Source of the DNA: Larkinella soli
Lineage (GTDB): Bacteria > Bacteroidota > Bacteroidia > Cytophagales > Spirosomataceae
Length of the DNA: 64,000 nt
Assembly: GCF_003703975.1 (NCBI RefSeq)
Contig: NZ_QTJY01000008.1
Coordinates: forward strand, 62,001-126,000
Direction: 5' to 3'
Part shown: positions 16,115 to 23,658 of the stretch, piece by piece
Numbering within the stretch: the first letter of the stretch is position 1
Layout: every line of letters begins with the position of its first letter
Notes under the pieces: model-generated
Told to the model about the DNA's origin: nothing
The model's database searches: none
Seen by the model: the letters and a program-made list of their open reading frames with translations, nothing else
Made by a program: the position numbers and the translations under genes

Positions 16115-17893
16115 TTACATTTTAGTTGGCACTTCAATTCCTAATAACTCCATTGCTTTACAGATGGTTTCAGCCACGGCTCCGGACAGGGCCACCCTAA
16201 ACAACTGGCGGTCCGGATTGGATTCGGACAGGATCGAAAGCTCTCCGTAGAACTGGTTGTAGGCCTTGGCCAGTTCAAACGCAAACTGCGCCAGGTACGA
16301 GGGAGCAAAGTCGGCAGCGGCCTCGGCGATCCGCTGGGGATACTGACTCAGCAAAAATACGATTTGCTGCTCAATTTCGGATAGTTCGACCGGTTTTAAT
16401 GAGGGCCTGACCTCCAGCCCCATCTGCTCGGCTTTGCGCAGCACGGAACAGATGCGGGCGTGGGTATACTGGATGAACGGCCCTGTATGTCCCTGAAAGT
16501 CGATGGACTCCTGCGGGTTGAACAGCATCCGCTTTTTCGGGTCCACCTTAAGCAGAAAATACTTCAGGGCGCCCATGGCCAGGGTATGGTACAGGTGGCG
16601 GGCCTCCTCGCCGGCGAAATCGTCGATTTTTCCCAGTTCCCGGGTGCGGGCTTCGGCAGTTTCGCGCATTTCCTCCATGAGGTCGTCGGCATCCACGACG
16701 GTACCTTCGCGGGATTTCATCTTGCCGCTGGGCAGGTCGACCATCCCGTATGAGAGGTGGTACAGTCCTTCGGCATACGGGCGGCCCAGCCGGCGCAGGA
16801 TGGCGAACAGCACCTCGAAATGATAGTTCTGCTCGTTGCCGACCACCCAGATGGACCGTTCGATGGCGAAATCACGGAATTTCAGGTCGGTAGTTCCCAG
16901 GTCCTGGGTGATGTAAACGGAGGTGCCGTCGGAGCGGAGAACGAGTTTCTGGTCCAGCCCATCGTCGGTCAGGTCGATCCAGACCGAGCCGTCTTCTTTC
17001 CGGAAAAAAACCCCCTTTTCCAGCCCTTCCTCGATGATGTCTTTGCCGAGCAGGTAGGTCTCGGATTCGTAATACGTCCGGTCGAAGCTGACGCCGATCC
17101 TGTGGTAGGTTTCGTTGAAGCCGTCGTAGACCCACTGGTTCAGTTTTTTCCATAAGGCCACGGTGTCCGGATCGCCCTGCTCCCATTTCCGGAGCATTTC
17201 CTGCACTTTGAGCAGCAGGGGCGCTTTTTTCTCGGCTTCCTCCTCGCTCATGCCTTCCTCCACCAGTTCCTCGATCTGCTGTTTGTAGGCCCGGTCGAAC
17301 CAGACGTAGTATTTGCCGATGAGGTGGTCGCCCTTCATGCCTGTAGATTCCGGGGTCTCGCCGTTTCCGAACTCCTCATAGGCCAGCATCGACTTGCAGA
17401 TGTGGATGCCGCGGTCGTTGACGAGGCAGGTTTTGACCACGTCATAGCCGCCGGCCTTCAGGATCCGGGTGATCGAATCGCCGAGGAAGTTATTGCGCAG
17501 GTGGCCGAGGTGCAGCGGTTTGTTGGTGTTGGGCGACGAAAATTCGACCATTACCGTCTGGCCTTTGGCGGGCAGCCGGCCGAAATCGGCGTCGGACAGG
17601 ATACCGTTCAGCGAATCGACCCAGACCCCGTCGTCGATGCTGATATTCAGGAAGCCCTGTACGACGTTGAAGTCGCTGACGAAAGCCGTGTTCTCTTTCA
17701 GGTAATTGCCGATGGCCTGACCGATTTCGACGGGCGGCTTTCGGGTGGTTTTCGTCAACGGAAAGGTAACGAAGGTATATAAGCCTTTGAACTCTTTTTT
17801 GGTAGGTTGTAATGCCACGTTTTCCACCGGCTGGTCGAACAGGGAGCCGGTGGCACTGGTAATGGCCTCTTTAAGTCGTGTCTGAATGTCCAT
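16115..17893 (-). CDS. argS: Arginine--tRNA ligase
   Basis: Class I synthetase charging tRNA-Arg; 592 aa, full length. An N-terminal Add-1 domain (about 1-100) precedes HLGH at residues 128-131 (NKPLHLGHLRNNFLGDS). The KMSKS loop has the ArgS-type variant GKMKSREGTVVDADDLM. The DALR anticodon-binding domain ends the protein (residues about 470-592, ending LLGIEVPTKM). Housekeeping gene; start at MDIQTRLKEAI is typical for the phylum. Confidence 0.98.
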   Translation of the reverse strand: MDIQTRLKEAITSATGSLFDQPVENVALQPTKKEFKGLYTFVTFPLTKTTRKPPVEIGQAIGNYLKENTAFVSDFNVVQGFLNISIDDGVWVDSLNGILSDADFGRLPAKGQTVMVEFSSPNTNKPLHLGHLRNNFLGDSITRILKAGGYDVVKTCLVNDRGIHICKSMLAYEEFGNGETPESTGMKGDHLIGKYYVWFDRAYKQQIEELVEEGMSEEEAEKKAPLLLKVQEMLRKWEQGDPDTVALWKKLNQWVYDGFNETYHRIGVSFDRTYYESETYLLGKDIIEEGLEKGVFFRKEDGSVWIDLTDDGLDQKLVLRSDGTSVYITQDLGTTDLKFRDFAIERSIWVVGNEQNYHFEVLFAILRRLGRPYAEGLYHLSYGMVDLPSGKMKSREGTVVDADDLMEEMRETAEARTRELGKIDDFAGEEARHLYHTLAMGALKYFLLKVDPKKRMLFNPQESIDFQGHTGPFIQYTHARICSVLRKAEQMGLEVRPSLKPVELSEIEQQIVFLLSQYPQRIAEAAADFAPSYLAQFAFELAKAYNQFYGELSILSESNPDRQLFRVALSGAVAETICKAMELLGIEVPTKM

Positions 17894-18011
17894 TCTGGAA
17901 AGCGGATTGAACGGGTCGCCGATGCGCGTACAAAACTACGGCAAAAAACACAGGTTTCAGCCCGTCCTCCCGGACTTGTTTTGCCGCCCGGTTGTCTCAG
18001 GAGGTAAAATC

Positions 18012-18033
18012 AAAAACCGGCCTTTTGAGCCGG
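18012..18033 (-). terminator. Short intrinsic terminator after the barrel-like protein gene
   Basis: On the minus strand CCGGC (18033-18029) pairs with GCCGG (18021-18017) around a 7-base loop and is followed by TTTTTGATTTT. The stem is only 5 bp but all G:C. Confidence 0.45.
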
Positions 18034-18082
18034 AATGCGATTACCGAAAAAAATGGTGGTCAGGAAGGCGTCTGAACGGTTC

Positions 18083-18889
18083 TCACTCAGCAGGACGTTC
18101 GACTCTTTTTCCTAACCGGATCGGGTAAGATAAGGTAAGCCGAAAAGCCGAACCTCTGGCCGCGGTCTGTAGAGCGGAAGCGCTTCCATTCACTTTAAAA
18201 TCGACATCCATTAGAACCATTTTCTGCAAGCCCTTCGAATACACGATCTGAATATCGATCCGGTCTTTATCCCGATTTTTGAACTGAAACCCAAATCCGG
18301 CCTGAACCGAGGCCCCGAGCCGCCTGACGACATTCGGAAGCCGCTCACTAACTTCGACCCGATCCAGCCGGGGGTCATTGATTCCTGCGGACAAAACGGC
18401 TCCTTCGAAGTTATCAAATCGGAACCAGTCAAGGGAAACTCCGGCGGTTGCGTACCAATTGAAAATCATGGCGAAGTGGTTTCCTATCGGGTCTAGTCGT
18501 CCAACCCGGATGTTTTCCTTCAAAAGCAGATCGGCTTTCAAAGGAAACTGAAGCAGAGGTGCCAAGGTAACCTGCCGTACGGCGGAGGTTGGGGTCGTTA
18601 TTCGGTACCCTAAACTCAGGTCGCTTTCGCTGATACCGGCGGCTAGCCTGACCTTTGGGTTAACTTCATACTGAATCAGACAACTCCAGAAGTCACTGGA
18701 ACCGTCGAAGGCCCTTCCCAGCCGGCTTTGAGTTGAATAGAGAGGCCGGATTGTAAAATCGGAAAAAACCGCCTGCATACCCACTGTCGGCTTTATAGAC
18801 AGTCGTTTCTGCGCGGAAGCCGGGTTGCCCGGAAAACCTATCAGGAGAAGTATGGACAAAACCCTCAAAAGGTTAAGGGTTTTGTCCAT
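18083..18889 (-). CDS. Putative outer-membrane beta-barrel protein, unrecognised
   Basis: 268 aa from the ATG at 18889, which gives the signal peptide MDKTLNLLRVLSILLLIGF...NPASAQ; upstream in-frame ATGs would add about 50 residues that do not look like a protein N-terminus. The mature part alternates polar and hydrophobic residues in short strands and ends in a strand followed by a basic tail (SYPIRLGKRVERPAE), which suggests a small barrel or PorT-like fold. No family recognised. The start codon lies in a 14-bp hairpin. It follows the broken lipoprotein gene by 22 bases on the same strand. Confidence 0.65.
   Translation of the reverse strand: MDKTLNLLRVLSILLLIGFPGNPASAQKRLSIKPTVGMQAVFSDFTIRPLYSTQSRLGRAFDGSSDFWSCLIQYEVNPKVRLAAGISESDLSLGYRITTPTSAVRQVTLAPLLQFPLKADLLLKENIRVGRLDPIGNHFAMIFNWYATAGVSLDWFRFDNFEGAVLSAGINDPRLDRVEVSERLPNVVRRLGASVQAGFGFQFKNRDKDRIDIQIVYSKGLQKMVLMDVDFKVNGSASALQTAARGSAFRLTLSYPIRLGKRVERPAE
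18852..18889 (-). repeat. 14-bp perfect hairpin over the start codon of the barrel-like gene
   Basis: ATGGACAAAACCCT (18852-18865) and AGGGTTTTGTCCAT (18876-18889) are exact reverse complements with a 10-base loop. In the minus-strand mRNA the stem covers codons 1-13 including the ATG. Confidence 0.85.
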
Positions 18890-18911
18890 TGCCGGAATTC
18901 CGCGCTTTGTT

Positions 18912-19196
18912 CTAATAACCATGGTTGATTTCAAGGGTCTGGGTTCTGAAATTCCAGGTATAATTATAAAAGGTAGTCCGAAGTTTGAATCGGCGCAAGG
19001 CGGTGGTCGACTCATACGGCCGATAAACCCAGTCATTATGGCTGACAAAATTGCTATTCGCCGATTGCTGGCGGACTACCTCGCCTTTGCATTTAGGTTC
19101 ATACATGGCATACCAGTCACCTCCCATAGTCGTACTGGTTGCCCACCAGATACCAGCGGATCGATGCTGAGACTGGGCTTTTGCAACTAAAGCAAA
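18912..19196 (-). pseudogene. C-terminal remnant of the lipoprotein gene, cut off by an in-frame TGA
   Basis: Immediately after the TGA at 19197-19199 the same frame stays open for 94 codons, ending TAG at 18912. Its product (FALVAKAQSQHRSAGIWWAT, then GGDWYAMYEPKCKGEVV, VYRPYESTTALRRF, TWNFRTQTLEINHGY) has normal protein character. It matches what I recall of the C-terminal part of a Bacteroidota family in which YQKAGIYFSL is followed by a region with C-K-G and Y-RPY-STRAL motifs. The TGA therefore falls in the middle of one ancestral gene. Nonsense mutation, sequencing error or stop-codon readthrough are all possible. Confidence 0.65.
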
Positions 19197-19874
19197 TCAT
19201 ATACCTGCTTTTTGATACCGCAGCTTGCAATCCATTCGCGTATCACCTGTAAAAAACCCGGTGGCATCTGCTCCTTTTTCAGGGGCTCCGCTTTCACTGA
19301 AGCAGATTCTTGCCGTCCGATTACCGGGTACTCCGGCTTCTAAAAGGTCCAGTACTTCCTGATCGGTAGAGTAGAATCGAATTTTTTCATGCTGCGGAAC
19401 TCTCTGAGCCATTCGATCCAACAATTCCGGCGTTGCTTCATTCTGGTTAAGCACGAACACTTTTTGTTCGCATAGATTAACCTTCATGATCCAGGAACCG
19501 ATTTGAATGACGCCATCCGGATTCAGAACCGACGCCAGATGCTCATCCTCAATAAGGCAGTCCTGGCCATTCCGACGAGCGCCGGGCTGTTTATTAGAAG
19601 TTCGGTAAGACTGAAAGCCAAGGGCTTCCTCCTTTAAATGAAGAAAACGCTCTTCCGGAATGCCGGCAGGACGCTGATTAAGGCCAAGCATATACGCTTC
19701 GAACCCTTCTCGGTCCGAAAAATGAAGCCGTCCATCCACCTTCCGGACTTGCTCTACACCAGTTTCGGGTTTGAAGCCGGAGGAGTGTAAAGGGTCAATA
19801 CTCCCATTTTCTTTCCGGCAGGATAGGAAAATGGTAATAAAAAGAGGTACACCAAATCGTAAAATAGTCTTCAT
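19197..19874 (-). CDS. Lipoprotein of unknown function (front part of an interrupted gene)
   Basis: 225 aa from the ATG at 19874. The N-terminus MKTILRFGVPLFITIFLSCR has a plausible lipobox (FLSC). No enzyme domain is visible. There are several Cys residues (QDCLIEDE, KVNLCEQKV, ARICFSE, MDCKLRYQ). The ORF stops at LRYQKAGI, exactly where the family normally continues, and the downstream frame is open. The gene is thus probably truncated by a nonsense codon. It lies between a Crp-like regulator and a barrel-like gene, all on the minus strand and AT-richer than the surroundings. Confidence 0.7.
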   Translation of the reverse strand: MKTILRFGVPLFITIFLSCRKENGSIDPLHSSGFKPETGVEQVRKVDGRLHFSDREGFEAYMLGLNQRPAGIPEERFLHLKEEALGFQSYRTSNKQPGARRNGQDCLIEDEHLASVLNPDGVIQIGSWIMKVNLCEQKVFVLNQNEATPELLDRMAQRVPQHEKIRFYSTDQEVLDLLEAGVPGNRTARICFSESGAPEKGADATGFFTGDTRMDCKLRYQKAGI

Positions 19875-19916
19875 TCCCAAAGGCAGTTAAAATTAAAGGA
19901 CAAAAAAGTTAAATAG

Positions 19917-20642
19917 TCAGTCTTTTAATTGTATGCACAAAGGAACGACGGTTTTTATTTTTCTTACTTGACAATTGTCAAAAAAGGAAAACACTGAAAT
20001 CAAAAATCCAGGAAGAATGGAAAAGCCTCCTTTCCTGAAAATAAGGAAGCCTGAAAGCAGGTTGATTATTTTTTGGCCTGTTTTTTTCAGAATTCTGCTC
20101 AAGGTTGCCGGGTTAATGCCGAGGTAGGAAGCGATATATTGATTCTGAGTCCTTTTCCACAATTCCGGATTTGATTTCCTGAATTCTTCTACTCTTTCTT
20201 CAGCGGAAGCATGTCTTAACAGTCCTTTCAGGTTTTCTCTTGCAAATAGATGCCTTTGCAACACAACCCGGGCAATGGCATTAATTTCCGGAAAGCGTTC
20301 ATAAAGCATTTCCAGTTCGACAACCGAGAGTGAGTATATTTCGGATGGCTCCAGAAGTTCAATCCTGACCAGCGATTCCCTCTTCAGGAACAGGCAATCT
20401 GTCGTAAACGCCAAATCATTTTCATGGGCCAGCCAGAGAGTCACCTCTTTTTCCTTTTTCCAGGAATAAACACGCACTAAACCGCAACCAATGAAGTAAA
20501 CCCTCGGAGTCCTTTCTTCCTGTGCCGGAAGTTTTGTACCCGCAGGCAGTTTTTGGAAAAGGATACGATTGTTAAGTTCAAGAACGGCATCAGGGGTCAG
20601 GGGATGAATTGCGGAGAGTTGATCAAGCAGAATTTGTCCCAT
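19917..20642 (-). CDS. Crp/Fnr family transcriptional regulator with C-terminal extension
   Basis: Cyclic-nucleotide-binding-fold regulator, 241 aa from the ATG at 20642 (MGQILLDQLSAIHPLTP). The cNMP-like beta-roll spans about 10-125 (KLPAGTKLPAQEE, YFIGCGLVRVYSW). A winged-helix region contains QNQYIASYLGINPATLSRIL (about 175-195), a normal recognition helix. Most Bacteroidota relatives stop soon after this; here about 45 more residues follow, partly hydrophobic (GFLISVFSFFDN). This may be an added tail or a lost stop. It is divergent from the gene at 20839 and upstream of the lipoprotein gene. Confidence 0.85.
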   Translation of the reverse strand: MGQILLDQLSAIHPLTPDAVLELNNRILFQKLPAGTKLPAQEERTPRVYFIGCGLVRVYSWKKEKEVTLWLAHENDLAFTTDCLFLKRESLVRIELLEPSEIYSLSVVELEMLYERFPEINAIARVVLQRHLFARENLKGLLRHASAEERVEEFRKSNPELWKRTQNQYIASYLGINPATLSRILKKTGQKIINLLSGFLIFRKGGFSILPGFLISVFSFFDNCQVRKIKTVVPLCIQLKD

Positions 20643-20763
20643 TGAAGTAACACAAATAACGGAAAGATCATTGTCCGTTATTTGACGGATTACCATACAA
20701 TAAGTAACAGGATTTCTACTTCGAAACCAATTTTCCCAAACTTGTAGCTCTCCGTCGAAAGCC

Positions 20764-20790
20764 TGTCAAAATTTCGCCTTCCGTTTGACA
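20764..20790. promoter_or_regulatory. Candidate operator between the Crp-like gene and the gene at 20839
   Basis: TGTCAAA (20764-20770) and TTTGACA (20784-20790) are exact inverted repeats with a 13-base spacer in the divergent intergenic region. The spacing is wider than a standard Crp/Fnr site. Pattern only. Confidence 0.3.
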
Positions 20791-20838
20791 AGACTCGCAG
20801 AATGTGTAACTTTCCCCATAAGTAAATGGGTTTTCTTC

Positions 20839-22419
20839 ATGTTGAAACGTCTCGCGATAGGGTTGTGGTGTTGGCTGTTGATGGCCGGCCCGGTTCTGGC
20901 CCAACTGGAACCGTCCGTCCGGCTCGAATTTCCTGTCAATCAGAATACGGATGAATCATTCGATGTGACGCCCCTCGGCCAACGCGGGGTGCTGCTGACC
21001 GTCCGGCAGGGGGATTACTATACCTCCGAGCCGACCAAATTCTCCTTCAAACGGTACGATATCGACCTGAAACCCCTCTGGTCGAACGACTATAAAATCG
21101 ATAATTATTACGACGCCGTCCGCTCCTGCCGCACCGAACATTATCTGTACTGGCTCTTCAAAGAACACGACAACAGCAAAATCTCGGTGCTGCGCGTCAA
21201 CCTCCACGACGGCGCCATGGAAACCTTCAGGGGCGATCTGGTTACGCCCATGGACATCTTTCACTTCAAGGTGCTGGACAACATCGCCTACCTCGGCGGG
21301 TATTACCGGAACCGGCCCGTGGTGGTTTCATTCTCCTTCTTCGACCTGACTTCCAAGGTATTACCCGGCATCTATACCAATCACATCCAGCTCAACAACA
21401 TCGAGGTGGACGAGGAACGGCGGCTGGTGCACGTCATGACCGATGCCACCCACCAGCGCAACTGCGAGTTCACAATCCGGACCTTCTCCTACGACGGCAA
21501 GCTGGTCCGGACGGTCAACCTCGACGGCAACACCCACAGCCTGATTTCCGGTAAACTGCTGCCTCTCAACGACGAGGAATCGCTGCTGGTCGGAAACTAC
21601 TCCACCGACTGTACCCCCTACTCCCAGGGCGTCTACATCTCCCGCATCCGCAACCACGAAACACCCGGCGTGTCGCCCATCGAGGACATCCGGTACATCG
21701 ACTTCTCGGAGCTGAAGAACTTCTTCAACTACATGAAACCCAGGCGCCAGCAGAAAATGCTGGATAAGCTGGCCCGCCGGAAGGATCAGGGAAAGGATAC
21801 GAAATTCCGGTACCGGCTGCTGGTGCATGACCTGGTTCCGACCGACGAGGGGCTGATGCTGATCGCGGAGGTCTATTACCCGCAATACCGGGGCACGCTT
21901 TACCCCTACATGGGCAGTGTCCGCTCCTTCGACCGGTATCAGGAGGGGTACCGGTATACCCACGCCTTCCTCTGCGGTTTCGACAAGAAAGGCCGGCTGC
22001 TCTGGGATAATTCCCTGCCCATTTCCGACCTCACCAGCTACGATCTCCATCCCATGGTGCAGGTCACGCGGGAAGGCAGTGCCACCATTCTGGCCTATCC
22101 GAAGGAAGGCGAAATCAATGCGGAAGTGATTCAGGGCGGAAAGGTTTTGCGGGAACGGGAGAACTTCTCGATGAAGAAACTGTCCGAAACCGAAAAGGTG
22201 GTCTATTCGGAAAGCGATCAGCTGGAAGCCTGGTACGACGGCCATTTTCTGGCCTGTGGGTTTCAGAAGATTTCCAATGACAAATCGTCGGCGCCCCCGC
22301 GGGAGGTCTTTTACATGAACAAGCTGAAATTCAGCATTAAAAGCCTGAGTGAAAATCCCTCGAGCCGCTCGGCTGAAGACGTGGAAAGTCCTAAAAAAAC
22401 TTCCGGATCAAAACAATGA
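20839..22419 (+). CDS. Secreted protein of unknown function, possible beta-propeller
   Basis: 526 aa from the ATG at 20839, which gives a signal peptide (MLKRLAIGLWCWLLMAGPVLAQ). The mature part is rich in short repeating strands with D/N-rich turns (YDIDLKPLWSNDYKIDNYY, FDKKGRLLWDNSLPISDL), as in propellers. The end is polar (SLSENPSSRSAEDVESPKKT). No catalytic motif is visible. Upstream lies a TAACTTTC sequence close to a -7 element. Its 3' end overlaps the convergent DUF2905 gene by 29 bases. Confidence 0.75.
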   Translation: MLKRLAIGLWCWLLMAGPVLAQLEPSVRLEFPVNQNTDESFDVTPLGQRGVLLTVRQGDYYTSEPTKFSFKRYDIDLKPLWSNDYKIDNYYDAVRSCRTEHYLYWLFKEHDNSKISVLRVNLHDGAMETFRGDLVTPMDIFHFKVLDNIAYLGGYYRNRPVVVSFSFFDLTSKVLPGIYTNHIQLNNIEVDEERRLVHVMTDATHQRNCEFTIRTFSYDGKLVRTVNLDGNTHSLISGKLLPLNDEESLLVGNYSTDCTPYSQGVYISRIRNHETPGVSPIEDIRYIDFSELKNFFNYMKPRRQQKMLDKLARRKDQGKDTKFRYRLLVHDLVPTDEGLMLIAEVYYPQYRGTLYPYMGSVRSFDRYQEGYRYTHAFLCGFDKKGRLLWDNSLPISDLTSYDLHPMVQVTREGSATILAYPKEGEINAEVIQGGKVLRERENFSMKKLSETEKVVYSESDQLEAWYDGHFLACGFQKISNDKSSAPPREVFYMNKLKFSIKSLSENPSSRSAEDVESPKKTSGSKQ

Positions 22420-22609
22420 TCAGGTTGAGCAGCAGGCTGATGACCAAACAGGTGACGATCGGGAAATAAAACCCGCCGTTTTTACCTTCGATGCGGATGT
22501 CGCCCGGAAGGCGGCCCAGCCAGGTCAGTTTGTCGCCGAAAAAATAGACGACGACCCCGACCAGAATCAGTACGAGTCCGATTGCGATTATATATTTCCC
22601 GGCGTTCAT
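22391..22609 (-). CDS. DUF2905 family small membrane protein
   Basis: 72 aa from the ATG at 22609. Two membrane helices (IIAIGLVLILVGVVVYFF and IVTCLVISLLLNLIIVLI) flank the loop LTWLGRLPGDIRIEGKNGGF, the family signature (GRLPGDI). Function unknown. Longer upstream starts would overlap the neighbouring gene and lack coding character. It ends inside the last codons of the convergent gene. Confidence 0.88.
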   Translation of the reverse strand: MNAGKYIIAIGLVLILVGVVVYFFGDKLTWLGRLPGDIRIEGKNGGFYFPIVTCLVISLLLNLIIVLIRKFF

Positions 22610-22695
22610 CTCTGCCACTTCTGAATAGTTCGAAGGAAGGTTTTCCTTTCCGTAGTAACGCCCGAAAGATCGCAAAGTTTTACCATCGAGCCTCC

Positions 22696-23655
22696 ATGCG
22701 CCACCGTTTCCTGATTCCGGTCTGGCTGATCTGCCATGCCGTTTCGGCCCAGATCCCTGACCTGCTGACCGCCGACCCGCCGACCGACGTTCCCGGACTG
22801 TTCGCACCCGGTTTCATTTCCGGCCCTTACATGGAACGGGACATGGCGATTTCCAGGCGGCTGGACGAACTCTTTTTCACCGTTCAGGGACCGGCCGGCG
22901 ACCTCAGCGTCATCCTGTTCACCCAAAAGCGCAACGGCCGCTGGACGGCCCCGGAAGTGGCGCCCTTTTCGGGCCGTTACCGCGACATCGAGCCCTTTCT
23001 GACCCCGGATGGAAGCCGGCTGTATTTTTCCTCCAACCGGCCTAAAACCGCCGGAGCCGGGGCCAGAGACTTCGACATCTGGTACGTCGACCGGCAAAAC
23101 GGCATCTGGCAGGAACCCGTCCGGCTCGACGGCCCCGTCAATACCGACAGGGATGAATATTACCCGAGCCTGGCCACCAGCGGCAACCTTTACTTCACGG
23201 CCGCCTACGAGGGCGGAACCGGTCAGGAGGACCTCTACGTCAGCCGGCCGGAGAACGGCCGGTACGGCAAACCGCAGATTCTGCCCGAAACCGTCAACTC
23301 GAAAGGCTACGAGTTCAACGCCTTCGTCGACCCGGCCGAACGGTTCCTGATTTACACGGCCTACGGTCGGCCGGAGGGCCTCGGGCGCGGTGATCTCTAC
23401 ATCAGTTTCCGGGACCCCGACGGCCGCTGGCAACCGGCCAGATTGCTCCCCGAACCGCTCAACTCCAGCCAGATCGACTACTGCCCTTATGTGTCTCCCG
23501 ACGGCAAATGGTTCTTCTTCGCCAGCAAACGGTCGGCCCCTGCGCCCCCGCAGCGATGGACGGCCGAAACGCTCCACCGCCGACTGAACGGGGTGCAGAA
23601 CGGGCTGGAAGACATTTACTGGGTGAGCGCCGAAGTGCTCTGGAAACTCAAATAA
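22696..23655 (+). CDS. PD40 / WD40-like beta-propeller exported protein
   Basis: 319 aa from the ATG at 22696 with a signal peptide (MRHRFLIPVWLICHAVSAQ). Repeated PD40 (TolB-like) blades are visible: EPFLTPDGSRLYFSSNRP, YYPSLATSGNLYFTAAYE, FNAFVDPAERFLIYTAYG and YCPYVSPDGKWFFFASKR. Such proteins usually bind partners or polysaccharide in the envelope; no enzyme motif is present. The divergent neighbour is DUF2905 and the convergent one is the GH140-like gene, 3 bases away. Confidence 0.88.
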   Translation: MRHRFLIPVWLICHAVSAQIPDLLTADPPTDVPGLFAPGFISGPYMERDMAISRRLDELFFTVQGPAGDLSVILFTQKRNGRWTAPEVAPFSGRYRDIEPFLTPDGSRLYFSSNRPKTAGAGARDFDIWYVDRQNGIWQEPVRLDGPVNTDRDEYYPSLATSGNLYFTAAYEGGTGQEDLYVSRPENGRYGKPQILPETVNSKGYEFNAFVDPAERFLIYTAYGRPEGLGRGDLYISFRDPDGRWQPARLLPEPLNSSQIDYCPYVSPDGKWFFFASKRSAPAPPQRWTAETLHRRLNGVQNGLEDIYWVSAEVLWKLK

Positions 23656-23658
23656 TCC

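Noticed and set aside
17886-18128. 80-codon plus-strand frame upstream of argS
   Set aside because: It is antisense to the argS start, covers a terminator and looks non-coding.
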